Assembly (NCBI RefSeq): GCF_934190775.1
Contig: NZ_CAKPTG010000003.1
Location: 62,001 to 126,000 of the forward strand
Source: an uncultured Phascolarctobacterium sp.
GTDB lineage: Bacteria > Bacillota > Negativicutes > Acidaminococcales > Acidaminococcaceae
Direction: 5' to 3'
DNA: 64,000 nt
Part shown: piece after piece, positions 52,486 to 63,071 of the stretch
How positions within the stretch are numbered: the stretch's first letter is position 1
Layout of the letters: every line of letters begins with the position of its first letter
Made by a program: the position numbers and the translations under genes
Notes under the pieces: generated by a model
What the model was told of the DNA's origin: nothing
The model's input: the letters and a program-made list of their open reading frames with translations, nothing else
Databases searched by the model: none

Positions 52486-54846
52486 ATGTACTCATATAGC
52501 TGGGATATCGAGACAGGCGGATTGTTGCTGAATAGCTCACCGCTTTCATTCAGCAAGGAGCCTCGACCGGTATATTACAAAGAACTGGATATATTGGGAT
52601 TCGATCAATATTGGAACTATGCCAAGAATGATGCGTATCCTTATATGTGGGCAGAGGCCAACAATTATTTCTATAGAGGAAGGCTTGTTGCAAAGACGAA
52701 GGGCGGAAGTATGTGTACCGCACCTGAAATCGTAATTGTGGAAGAACCTGAGCCAAATGGAATGCCTCTGCGCTTTGTTGACATCCCGGCTATGGTAGAA
52801 AAAAACAGCGATCTCTTAGAGAAGCTTGCGGCAGAGACAATTAAGAAGATTTACAACACCTATGTGGAATATATGGATAAGGTGGATGTCTTTTATGTTG
52901 CGTTCAGCGGTGGTAAGGACAGTATTGTAGCACTCGATCTGGTTCAGAGAGCGCTTCCGCATAACAAATTTAAGGTCTTGTTTGGTGATACGGGAATGGA
53001 ATTTCCGGACACCTATAAGATAGCAGAAAAGATAAGGGAGTTCTGTGAAGATTCCGAGATTGAATTTCTTCGATCAGAATGTGACTTTGACCCAGAATAT
53101 ACGTGGCGCCAATTCGGACCTCCTGCACAAACCATGAGATGGTGCTGTAGCGTTCATAAAACTGCTCCACAGATCATTCTGTTACGAGAATATATGGAGA
53201 ACCCACACTTCAGAGGTATGGCGTTTACTGGTGTTCGAGGAGATGAAAGCGCATCGCGTAGTGAATATGATGATGTGAGTCTTGGGGAAAAGGTAAGAGG
53301 TCAGTATAGCTGTCATCCAATCCTTGAATGGAATTCAGCTGAACTCTTTGCGTATATTTATGACAGAGACCTTCTGATAAACGATGCGTACAAAAAGGGA
53401 AATAGTCGAGCTGGATGTTTGGTCTGTCCCCTTGCTGCATCAAAAAATATGTATTTCAAAGAGCAGTCCTACAGTAGCGGTGATGATGGTCATCGTACCA
53501 CAACCACATTTAACGATATTATTCTGGAAACGACCTCCAAGGAATTATCAAATAAGAGTGCTGTAAAGGAGTTCATGGATATTGGTGGTTGGAAGGCTCG
53601 AAGAAGCGGAAAAGAATTATCCTTTGCAAAGAATTACATGATTGATTCTTTTGAAAAAGGAATCTTCACGCTTCAACTTCTTAGGATAAAAACAGATTGG
53701 AAACAATGGATCAAAACTGTTGGTGATATAACATTTCTGGAACATGGAGATGTAGAAATCTTATACAGTCAAAAGCTTTATCACCTTGAGATTACAGAGA
53801 ATGAAGATGGAATGACTGTAACGGTAAATATAGGTTCGAATACTCAGAAGGACATCTATTTTATGTCTGCACTGAAAACCGTATTTAGAAAAAGTGCTTA
53901 CTGTATCGGATGTAGAGTGTGCGAAGCAAATTGTCCCAATGGCTATATAACGATGAAAGATGGAAATGTTTATATTGATGACAAGTGCGTAAAATGTAAA
54001 AAATGTCATGATGTGTTCTATGGGTGCTTGCTTGCAAATTCGATGAGACTGCCGAAAGGAGAAAAAAAGATGGGTAGTATTGATAGATATGGGAATATGG
54101 GTGTCGAACTTGATTGGGTTAGAGAATACTTTAAATCCAAGGATGAATTTTGGACTTCGGCGCATAGCTTGGGAACCAATAAGGTGAAAAATCTCAAGAG
54201 TTTTCTTAATGATAGCGAGGTCACAACCAAGGGTAGCTTTAGCGGCTTTGGTTCTGTTATTGATAACATTGGGATTGACTCTGTTGATGCGTGGGCGTTG
54301 ATGCTTTGTAATCTTACATATTCTTCCGAGTTCAATTGGTGGATAAAAAACATTGACTTTAATGTTACCCACACGCCGGATTCAATCTATGCGCTCTTAG
54401 ATGATACTATGAGCAAGAATTCTCGCAGTCATATTGTTTCTGCGTATAAGAATATCTTAATTTCGACACCGCAGTTGGGTGTTGAAATTGGGCTTGGTTC
54501 ATGCGATTACGAACTAAAAAAAGGCAAGCGTATTTGGAATAGTGTCGTTCGTTTGCCTTGGAAAGCTCCAAATCCTCTTGTGATTCTCTATTCTCTGTTC
54601 AAATTTGCCGAGGCATGTGGTGATTACTATCAGTTCACGCTGTCCAGATTGCTGAATCACGATATTGACAGCGATGGCGTAAGCCCAACGGAAATCTTCG
54701 GCCTCGAAAGAGATCAGATGGAGAAGATTTTGAACGGTCTTTCCATCAACTATCCGGATTTCATCAACGCAAGCTTCACGCTGGATTTGGATAATATCAC
54801 ATTAAATAGCGAAAAGACATCGGCTGATGTTTTGAGCTTGTTTTAA
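52486..54846 (+). CDS. brxP: PAPS-reductase/ferredoxin fusion protein (BrxP/DndC-like)
   Basis: A 786-aa protein. The PP-loop of phosphoadenylylsulfate reductase-type enzymes is VAFSGGKDSIVALDL (about residue 140), with LFGDTGMEFPDTY and later cysteines WCCSVHK and GCLVCPLAAS. A ferredoxin-like cluster region follows (CIGCRVCEANCPNGYI ... CVKCKKCHDV, about residues 475-515), then a DUF4007-like C-terminal domain (GVELDWVREYF, GIDSVDAWALML). DndC and BrxP carry this chemistry for putting sulfur into the DNA backbone. ATG 52486 lies just after the previous stop; the longer reading from 52390 overlaps it. Presence defines a type 4-like BREX. Confidence 0.83.
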   Translation: MYSYSWDIETGGLLLNSSPLSFSKEPRPVYYKELDILGFDQYWNYAKNDAYPYMWAEANNYFYRGRLVAKTKGGSMCTAPEIVIVEEPEPNGMPLRFVDIPAMVEKNSDLLEKLAAETIKKIYNTYVEYMDKVDVFYVAFSGGKDSIVALDLVQRALPHNKFKVLFGDTGMEFPDTYKIAEKIREFCEDSEIEFLRSECDFDPEYTWRQFGPPAQTMRWCCSVHKTAPQIILLREYMENPHFRGMAFTGVRGDESASRSEYDDVSLGEKVRGQYSCHPILEWNSAELFAYIYDRDLLINDAYKKGNSRAGCLVCPLAASKNMYFKEQSYSSGDDGHRTTTTFNDIILETTSKELSNKSAVKEFMDIGGWKARRSGKELSFAKNYMIDSFEKGIFTLQLLRIKTDWKQWIKTVGDITFLEHGDVEILYSQKLYHLEITENEDGMTVTVNIGSNTQKDIYFMSALKTVFRKSAYCIGCRVCEANCPNGYITMKDGNVYIDDKCVKCKKCHDVFYGCLLANSMRLPKGEKKMGSIDRYGNMGVELDWVREYFKSKDEFWTSAHSLGTNKVKNLKSFLNDSEVTTKGSFSGFGSVIDNIGIDSVDAWALMLCNLTYSSEFNWWIKNIDFNVTHTPDSIYALLDDTMSKNSRSHIVSAYKNILISTPQLGVEIGLGSCDYELKKGKRIWNSVVRLPWKAPNPLVILYSLFKFAEACGDYYQFTLSRLLNHDIDSDGVSPTEIFGLERDQMEKILNGLSINYPDFINASFTLDLDNITLNSEKTSADVLSLF

Positions 54847-54860
54847 GGAGGTAAACGAAC

Positions 54861-57800
54861 ATGCCGATGTTAGAGATGTACCGTCATTATTTCGATATTG
54901 ATCCGGACTACTTTCCAGCTGTAAATGAAGCAGTTATTATGAATAATCCTGAGATGTGGAAAAAGTTTTTTTCCGCACGAGACTTTTATAAAGCTGGTAA
55001 AGAATACAGTTGATGTCCTTGATCGTAAACAAAAGCTCTGCTTGTGGGTAGAAGGTGCTTATGGCACCGGTAAGTCTCATGCCGTTCTCACGCTGAAGAA
55101 GCTCCTTGACGCAAGTGAAGAGGATACACAGGAATATTTTAATCGCTACAACATGGATAAAGATTTGTACAAGCGGTTTCAGGCAGCTAAAAACAGTGGA
55201 CGCATTCTGAGCGTCCATCGCTATGGCTCTGCCACGATTCGTGGAGATCATAACCTTGTATTTGCTGTTCAGGAAAGTGTGGAAAAAGCCCTTTTGGACG
55301 CTGGTATTGAAAACAAGGGCGGTAATGCCCTAAAAAATGCCACCATTGCCTGGCTGTCCGATAAAGATAACAGAGCTTACTTTAACAGTTTGATCACCGG
55401 AACCTACTCCGATTTGTTCAGTGGTGATGATGTAGACGCCGTAATTGAAAAGCTAAATACATTTTCTGGAGATGCCCTGTCAAAAGTCATGGACAATATC
55501 TTCAAGGTTGCCGATGAACGCCAAATCAAGGCATTGTCTTTGAGCGTTTCTGACCTATGTGACTGGATTCGTGAAGTTATCAAGGCAAACAATCTAAAGG
55601 CAATTATGTTCATGTGGGATGAGTTTACGGAGTATTTCTATAATAATGCCCGTAACCTGACTGGGTTCCAGGAACTCTGTGAAATCAGTGAAACCGATCC
55701 TTTCTACTTTATTCTTGTTACCCATGTGACCCAGGGTCTTTTCCATGAAAGAGATCAGGACTTTATTAAGCTGAACGGACGCTTTGTCAGTCCGCACAGC
55801 CTTATCAGTCTGCCAGAAAACATTGCTTTTCAGCTGATGGGTGCTGCCATGGAAAAGAATGACGATCCGGAAGTTGAAGCCGATTGGGAAGATGTTCTTG
55901 GTGACCTGGGTGATAGAACCAAGGAATCCCGCAAATTGGTGAAATCCATCGCTCGGATCACGGATAAAGAAATGGTGGATATTCTGCCTATTCACCCTTA
56001 TGCTGCACTTTTGCTGAAACATATTTCTTCTGCATTTGACTCTAACCAACGCAGTATGTTTGACTTTATTAAGAATGACCGCGGAGATGAAATCAAGGGA
56101 TTCCAGTGGTTTATCGACAACTATGGGCCAGAGAATGATAATCCACTGCTTACAGTTGATATGCTTTGGGAGTTCTTCTATGATAAGGGTAAGGAATACC
56201 TTGCGCATGACATTCGTTCCATCCTGGATTATTTTGGGCGCGCAGGAAACCAACGCCTTGATTCTGACCAGAAACGCGTGCTGAAAACTGTTCTGCTCCT
56301 TCAGGCAATCTCCCAGTATGCGGGTGACTCTGTAGAACTGTTCATTCCGAATGAGAAGAACATCAACAATGCCTTTGAGGGAACAGATATGGATGGCTCT
56401 GCTTCTCGCTGCGCAGATCAGCTTATCCGCGACAAGGTATTGTTCTCGAAGTCCTTGGGTGGTGGCAAGTTCCAATACGCAGCATATAACAATGAGGGCG
56501 AGGTTGATGTTAAGCCTTTTGAGGACCAGATTGACAAAAAGAGTACATCTGCGTTCATCACAGAAGAATTATCCGATAGGACTCGAATTGTTGATGCAAT
56601 TATGCTCAGTGGCCCGATCAAACTACGCTATGAATTGAGATTTGTTTCTTCCTCTGATTTTGATTCGACTATCAAGCAGCTGCGTAATACTGAAGACAAA
56701 TACGAAAATAAAATCGTGGCGGTTGTGTGCTTTGCCAAGGATGATGCTGAAAGTGTTGTACTCGGCAAAAAGATTCGAGATGCCCTTTCTGCGGGAACAT
56801 ACAACATGATTTTCATTGATGCTTCTCGAACACCTTTTGGGGCAGATTGCTATGAAACCTACCGTCACGACATGGCTCTTTCCATGTCCCAGCAGGGTAA
56901 GGATAACACACTTGCCAATCAGTATGCTAGCAATGCGAAGGACTCTCTGAAAAAGTGGAAGTCCAGAATCAGTGCGGGTGAATTTATCGTTCATACAGCT
57001 GAAAAGCGTGACGGCGAGCGTGCAACAACCTTGGATGCTCTGTATGCTTTGCTTGCAGAGATCAACAAGAAAAAGTTTCCAGATTGTCTGGAAGGTGCAT
57101 ATACCGTCATTGCAAACATGTTTACTCCAAGCAGCATGAAACAGGGTGTTGAATGTGGATGCAATCAGAAAACTGCGGGTACATTCCTTTCCGGCAGTCC
57201 CGCGACAAAGCTGGAAAATGCTCTGGAAGGGGCTTGGAAGGTTAAAGACTACTGGAAAGTCAGCCCGCATCTCTTGATTTCTAAAATCAAGAAGTATGTA
57301 GATGGAATCATCAATGAGGGATTCCAGAACGGTGGCGGGCGTGTTTCCATCAAACGTATCTTTGATGATTTGAAGGCTGCGCCGTATGGATTTATGCCAT
57401 GCAACCTGTCTGCCTTTATGATGGGCTTCCTTCTGAAGGAATATACGGATGGAACTTATAGCTGGAGTGATGGTCTCACCAATGATATTTTGACCGTCAA
57501 TAAGCTTAAGGAGATGATCGACGAGGTTATTCGTCTAGAAATTACTCCGAATGCTCGCTACAAGGATAAGTATATCGTTGCAATGACTCGCGAAGAAAAG
57601 GCGTTCAACGAGATTACCTCTGTAGCATTTGGGATTTCCCTCAATTTGTGTACTTCTGTGCCTAATACCAGAGAGCGCATCCGCAGCAAGATGAAGGAAT
57701 ACTCTTTCCCAATTTGGACGTTGAAGTCAATTCTTGATACTGAGACGGTAAAGAGTGATAAAGCTGTTCTTGCTGAGATCATCGAGTCCTTCTGCGGTAT

Positions 57801-59067
57801 TGCAAACAGCAATAACATGGGGGCTGCAAAGTCTGATAGCGACATTGCCATGGAACTCGGTAAGCTGGCAATCGCTAATCCGGACGCAGCAGATGATTTG
57901 AAGGGACTGCTTAACAAGGAAAAATGTACTCTCGGAATGATAGAGTATCTGAAAACCTTTGATGAAGGAGCACTGGCCTCTCTCGCGGCAGAAGTCGGTG
58001 ATGGAGGACAATACATCAATGTGCTCCGCACAAAATTTGACGCAGATGCTGCAAATTGGGTGTGGAATGTTGAAACCGCACAACAGAAAATTCGTGAGGT
58101 AATTCTGGAATATACAATTATTGCTGAAAGCAATAAGGTGATCTCCAAGAATATTTCCTTTGATGCCACTATTCGTGAGTGGTGTGACAAGTGTGGCTAT
58201 ATCAGAATATCGTACTCTGCGGCCAAGAACTATTTGGACGAGCTAGGAGCTTTCTTGGAGCTTTTGCATACTGTCAAAAAATCCGGAACCCTGCTCGATT
58301 CTCAGAAACAGAAATTCTTGAATCGTTTGACTACGAGTGGCGAGGCATTCCGAGCATTCTACAACAATCAGGTTGCTCTATTCAAACGCGTTTGTGGATA
58401 CTATTTGGATGGACTCACTGGTGAAGAGATCAAGGATGTTTTCAGCAGCATTCCGGCTGGTTCCTTTACCTACGAAAAATTGGAGTATTTCAATAAGGTC
58501 GAGGAGAAAGTCAAGGCATATAAGGAGGGGCTGAAGAGTGCTCAGCTGAAGAAGCTTTGGAGGGAGAGAACTGATTCTGAAAATCCTCGTGCATGGTCTA
58601 GAAAGCACAAGATGCCAATTCTGTGTCTAGTTCCTGACAGTGAGTTGTCTAAAGCGAAAGCTGCATTCGGGGCAGTCAACCGCACAAAGCCCGATGAATC
58701 AGCCATTGATAAAGCATTGGAGTATTTTGCAAGAGCGAAGTTCTTTGATTTACTTGATGATGAAGGCGCACTGGACAAAGCGTTTAGAGAAGGAGTTATT
58801 AAGTCTTACTCTGTCATGCTAACTGACACTGACGAGGTGAAAGATTATCTTGATTCTCATATCACAGATGAGCCATACGATTGGTTTGCACTGCCAGAGG
58901 TTGATAAAAAGCTGAAGCAGATGGCAGAAGCTAAATACAATCGTGGTGGATGTGAACAGGCGCTTGCTAAGATTGATGAAATGGATATTGCGGATGTGAA
59001 GAAATATTTGAAAGATCTCATCAAGGACAATATGGTTGTTGGCATGGAGATTATTAAAGGCAACTAA
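54861..59067 (+). pseudogene. brxC: BrxC/PglY-like P-loop ATPase, broken by one extra T
   Basis: ATG 54861 (AAGGAGGT before it) opens MPMLEMYRHYFDIDPDYFP and stops at 55012 because of a seven-T run at 54966-54972. With six Ts the frame joins FFPHETFIKLVKNTVDVLDR and continues without a break to 59067, giving about 1402 aa. The downstream frame holds Walker A VEGAYGTGKSHAV and Walker B AIMFMWDEFTEYF, which are those of the BREX ATPase BrxC/PglY, and a long helical C-terminus. The only start for the downstream part (TTG 55042) is one residue before the P-loop strand, so a functional protein would need the frame restored. Either a sequencing error, a phase-variable run, or a true mutation. Confidence 0.82.
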
Positions 59068-59079
59068 GGAGGACGCTAT

Positions 59080-61410
59080 ATGACTATTGATGCGGTCTTC
59101 AAAAAGATAGACAGGTATCTCAAAAAAGAGAATATCGGGCCTCTGGTCGTAGATGTGCAGAACAGTGAAGACTTAGATGCGGTTGTTACGCATTATAATC
59201 TTCCTCAAAACGAGTTTATTTGTGCTTCGGATACTCGGTTCTGCAAAGCAGATGAATTCCCGGACATGGCTTCACTGATGAATTTTCTGGGCAATGAGAC
59301 AGGGAATTATTTTGTCCAAGAGGTATCTTCGTTTTTCCGGTTGAAGGGTGAAACAGAATTAAAGCAAATGCTCATGGAATTTCTTTCCATGAGCAGTGCG
59401 GGTCATGTTGTTATTTTTACATATCAATGCAATTCATTCCTTACATCTATCATTCGGAATGACAGGCGACTTGATAACAGAATTTGTGTCATTGATGGCG
59501 TTCATGCTGATATTCCCAAGTTGGTATTCACAGCTAAGGATGTTAACTTTTGCAAGACCAACGCGATAACTTGTGGTATCGACAAGATTGCAAAATTGGT
59601 CGAGTCTTCCGCTAAGGGTGTGATTGTTATCGAAACTGGGAAAAACAAAAGCAACTTCCCGTCTTCGCTCTATTCAATCAGCGAGATGATAGATCCTTAT
59701 GAAATCCTTTGTAGTAAGGACAGTCTTACCACACATATCCCAAAGGCTTTCGCATCAAGCGAGGACTGGAAATATGTTCTTTCGGAATTTCAGTCCTATC
59801 CATCCTGGAAACAGTTGATTTCTGCAAAAGTTGGAAATGCTCATAGCCTGGATATTGTTATCTCCAATTATAAGAACAATCGTAGCGACAAAAGATGGCT
59901 ATGGTTCTATTTCGTTGGCCTGAAACTTTTCGGTTCTGCTTCTGATATATACCTGAATGCAGTTACGAAAAAAACAAACTCTCCGGAAGAATTTATCAGG
60001 AATCTGTTTCGGACACTTCTCGATTACGAACCGACTGATCAGAATTTTGCTTTTCTCTACGAAAGTCGAAAGACGATTTTGAATGCAATCGGTAATCCGA
60101 TTGATGAGATTGTAAGATATTGCAAGATTGTTCTGAGCATGGAAGAAAAGGCTATATTCTATCTAACTGACAACACGCTTCAAGAGCGTGAAATGATTTT
60201 CAGAATACTAGATAAGTATGGTCTCGAATACGACCGAACTACACTCATGGAGACCTTGGCAAATATCTATCCGAGTTTGCATGAATATCTCTTGCCATAT
60301 CGATTCAAGAATGATTTGTTGAATGAATATTTTCAGGAGTACAAGTACCAAAAAGTCATTAACAAGATTTTTCCGGAGTTTATGGAGGTTGTTGAGAATC
60401 AAGCAGTGGCACGGGATTATAACGCCATACTGCAACCAAGAAGCGCTGTGATAGAAAGTATTGACACACTTGATGCTCAGACTTTCTTCACGGATGCAAT
60501 GGGTGTTGAATATCTTGGATACATTATGTCTAAGTGCCAAAGTCTTCATCTAATGGCGAAGGTTCATGTTTGTCGATCTGAGTTACCATCCATTACCAGT
60601 CGTAACAAGGATTTCTGGGATGTATTATCAACGGCTCAATATCCTATCATTACATTTAATAAGCTCGATAAAATTAAGCATCACGGAGAAGAAGGATATG
60701 ACTACAGCCGTGCTGACCGGAAGTTGCCTTTTCACTTGATTCGAGAATTGCAGCTGATTGATGATCTGCTTGAAAATATCAAGATTGATCTTGCCAGTGG
60801 AACTTATAAGAAGGCGATTTTGGTCGCAGATCATGGTGCAAGTAGACTTGCTGTAATCCACGAAACTGAAAATCTTGTGAAAATGGAATCTAACGGACAG
60901 CATTCTGGAAGATGCTGCCCTAAAAGTGATGTTGACGTTAAACCAGACAACGCTACCGATGCTGATGATTTCTGGGCTCTTGCAAATTACGACCGATTCA
61001 AAGGTAGCCGCAAGGCAAATGTTGAGGTTCACGGAGGCGCAACCCTTGAAGAAGTTGTAGTTCCAATCATAGAGCTTACATACTTTGCTGAAGCAGTTGA
61101 GATAAGAATTATGCCTGTTGATGCTACTGTGACATTTAGTGGAACCCCTGAGATTCTGGTAAGTTTTCGAAAGAAAGCGGCAATTAAAATTTTCTCGACT
61201 CAGAAACTCATGGATGTTTCAATTCAAATCGATGGTCATGTTTATGATGCAAAAGCTGTCGATAATAATTTCTATATCGTTGAGTCTATGCCGGAAATTC
61301 GTCGTGCAAAGACTTATGAGGTAGATGTCTATGCTTGTGGCAATAAGGTCGCCTCTGCACTTCCGCTTCGAGTGAAAAAAGAAAGCGGTAGTGAAAAAAG
61401 CATTCTTTAA
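59080..61410 (+). CDS. pglZ: BREX phosphatase-like protein PglZ
   Basis: A 776-aa PglZ-domain protein of the alkaline-phosphatase superfamily, the only gene common to all BREX types. Metal-binding motifs: KAILVADHGASRLAV (about residue 582) and VEVHGGATLEEVVVPIIELT (about residue 651); DFWALANYDRF lies between. The N-terminal 350 residues are helical. AAGGAGG is 7 bases before the ATG, 12 bases after the ATPase gene. PglZ-type proteins act as nucleases or phosphodiesterases in some systems. Confidence 0.88.
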   Translation: MTIDAVFKKIDRYLKKENIGPLVVDVQNSEDLDAVVTHYNLPQNEFICASDTRFCKADEFPDMASLMNFLGNETGNYFVQEVSSFFRLKGETELKQMLMEFLSMSSAGHVVIFTYQCNSFLTSIIRNDRRLDNRICVIDGVHADIPKLVFTAKDVNFCKTNAITCGIDKIAKLVESSAKGVIVIETGKNKSNFPSSLYSISEMIDPYEILCSKDSLTTHIPKAFASSEDWKYVLSEFQSYPSWKQLISAKVGNAHSLDIVISNYKNNRSDKRWLWFYFVGLKLFGSASDIYLNAVTKKTNSPEEFIRNLFRTLLDYEPTDQNFAFLYESRKTILNAIGNPIDEIVRYCKIVLSMEEKAIFYLTDNTLQEREMIFRILDKYGLEYDRTTLMETLANIYPSLHEYLLPYRFKNDLLNEYFQEYKYQKVINKIFPEFMEVVENQAVARDYNAILQPRSAVIESIDTLDAQTFFTDAMGVEYLGYIMSKCQSLHLMAKVHVCRSELPSITSRNKDFWDVLSTAQYPIITFNKLDKIKHHGEEGYDYSRADRKLPFHLIRELQLIDDLLENIKIDLASGTYKKAILVADHGASRLAVIHETENLVKMESNGQHSGRCCPKSDVDVKPDNATDADDFWALANYDRFKGSRKANVEVHGGATLEEVVVPIIELTYFAEAVEIRIMPVDATVTFSGTPEILVSFRKKAAIKIFSTQKLMDVSIQIDGHVYDAKAVDNNFYIVESMPEIRRAKTYEVDVYACGNKVASALPLRVKKESGSEKSIL

Positions 61411-61422
61411 GGAGGGACACTG

Positions 61423-62874
61423 ATGATTGATAAACTGAGAGACTGTTTCGATGAAATGGTCGTCTATAAAGATCTAAGGAAAAGCAACTTTTTTTCAGCG
61501 CTTGGTCTTCCTTCCTTCTTGCGTGACTGGCTTTTGAAAAAGTTTGCTGATGAAGAAGGAAATCTGGATCTCGATAAGCTGACAGAATTTATCCACACTT
61601 ATCTTCCAAACAAGGAAGAATGGGTGCGGATAAAGGATCGAATCATTAACGATAACGAGCGAGTTCACCTGCTGACAAAAATATCTGTGGATATTAGCAT
61701 AAAAACAGGCGAAATCACATTCTCACTATCTGACTTTGGTCTAACGAATAAAGAAACCATGATTGATAATTCTACATGGGAACAGTATCGTGGTGAACTG
61801 GTCAGTGGGCAAGAAGTGTGGGGTGTTGTTGAACTCGGCTATCGTCCCCCTGATGATACTGTAAAGCCGAAGTTACCCGGTAAAATCAGGTTGACAGGAT
61901 TCACGAATTTCTGCCCTTATACGATAGACCTTGATTACTATAAGGATGTCAGAAACGAATTTACCACGGCAGAATGGATTGATGTATTGCTAGGTGCCAT
62001 GGATTACAATGCGGCAGGGTATGCTGATGAAGAGCAGAAATTGGCAATGTTGACTCGCATCCTTCCATTTGTCGAAAAAAGGCTGAACCTGATTGAGCTT
62101 GCGCCTAAAGGAACAGGAAAATCCTATGTCTTTGGTCATGTAAGTAAATATGGTTTACTTACAGATGGAGGCAAAGTAACTCGTGCGAAGATGTTTTACG
62201 ATACTGCACGAAAAACACCGGGATTTATTACCGGTAACGATTTCGTTGCCATCGACGAAGTGAAGTTGGTTCAGTTTGGTGATGTGAATGAAATGCGCTC
62301 TATCATGCAAGGATATATGGAGTATGGCCAGTTTAATATAGGCGGCTATGAGGGTAAGTCCGATGCTGGAGTTATTTTCCTCGGAAACATTGCTCAGGAC
62401 AATATGGATGAGTATCAGAATATGTTCTCTGAACTTCCTACTCTCTTTCAAGAAAGTGCGCTTGTTGACCGAATCCATGGATTCATTAAGGGTTGGGATA
62501 TACCTCGTATGAACGATGATCTTAAAATTTCGGGCTGGGCGTTGAATTCAGAATACTTCTGCACAATTTTGCATGAGTTGCGAAATGATGTAAGCTATCG
62601 TGCGATAGTTGATCAGATTGTAGATGTGCCAGAAAAAGCAGATACCCGTGATACGGAAGCTGTAAAGCGCATTACTACCGCATATCTGAAGCTACTGTTC
62701 CCGAATGTAAGAACTGTGCAAGATATAAATCCGAGAAAGTTTCAACAGTATTGTTTGCGTCCGGCTGTCCGTATGAGAAAAATAATCAAGAGACAGCTTG
62801 GCATCTTGGATGTCGAGTTTAAGGGAAAGGATGTTCCGAATTTCTCGTTGAAGGAGATTCCCAATGAAAGTTGA
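61423..62874 (+). CDS. brxL: BrxL-like AAA+ protein lacking the Lon-type protease domain
   Basis: A 483-aa protein. N-terminal BrxL-specific domain (DEMVVYKDLRKSNFFSALGL, LPSFLRDWLL), then AAA+ core with Walker A LAPKGTGKSYVFG (about residue 229) and Walker B FVAIDEVKLVQFG (about residue 275), then sensor FLGNIAQDN. BrxL of type 1 is about 700 aa with a C-terminal S16-like domain; here the protein ends soon after the AAA+ lid, so that domain is absent. BrxL oligomers load on DNA and are needed for BREX restriction. AAGGAGG before the ATG. Confidence 0.87.
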   Translation: MIDKLRDCFDEMVVYKDLRKSNFFSALGLPSFLRDWLLKKFADEEGNLDLDKLTEFIHTYLPNKEEWVRIKDRIINDNERVHLLTKISVDISIKTGEITFSLSDFGLTNKETMIDNSTWEQYRGELVSGQEVWGVVELGYRPPDDTVKPKLPGKIRLTGFTNFCPYTIDLDYYKDVRNEFTTAEWIDVLLGAMDYNAAGYADEEQKLAMLTRILPFVEKRLNLIELAPKGTGKSYVFGHVSKYGLLTDGGKVTRAKMFYDTARKTPGFITGNDFVAIDEVKLVQFGDVNEMRSIMQGYMEYGQFNIGGYEGKSDAGVIFLGNIAQDNMDEYQNMFSELPTLFQESALVDRIHGFIKGWDIPRMNDDLKISGWALNSEYFCTILHELRNDVSYRAIVDQIVDVPEKADTRDTEAVKRITTAYLKLLFPNVRTVQDINPRKFQQYCLRPAVRMRKIIKRQLGILDVEFKGKDVPNFSLKEIPNES

Positions 62875-63061
62875 TTGTGTTATCTGCGGTAAAGAAAGAT
62901 TGGATAAGGATACGATAGGTATCAACAAAAAACTCCTTGGTGAGTCTATTAATAATTTCTACTGTATGGACTGTTTAGCTGAATACTTAGGATGTAATGT
63001 ACAGGATCTCTTGGATAAAATCGAGGAATTTAAAGAAGAGGGATGTAAACTCTTCATGTGA
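62864..63061 (+). CDS. Small zinc-ribbon protein in the BREX-type operon
   Basis: A 65-aa protein overlapping the brxL end by 11 bases. Two cysteine pairs (CVIC near residue 5, CMDC near residue 34) could hold one zinc or an iron-sulfur cluster, and the C-terminus is an acidic helix (DLLDKIEEFKEEG). No named family. Its place directly before the cysteine desulfurase suggests a role as sulfur carrier, adapter or regulator. Confidence 0.72.
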   Translation: MKVDCVICGKERLDKDTIGINKKLLGESINNFYCMDCLAEYLGCNVQDLLDKIEEFKEEGCKLFM

Positions 63062-63071
63062 GGTGAGAAAT

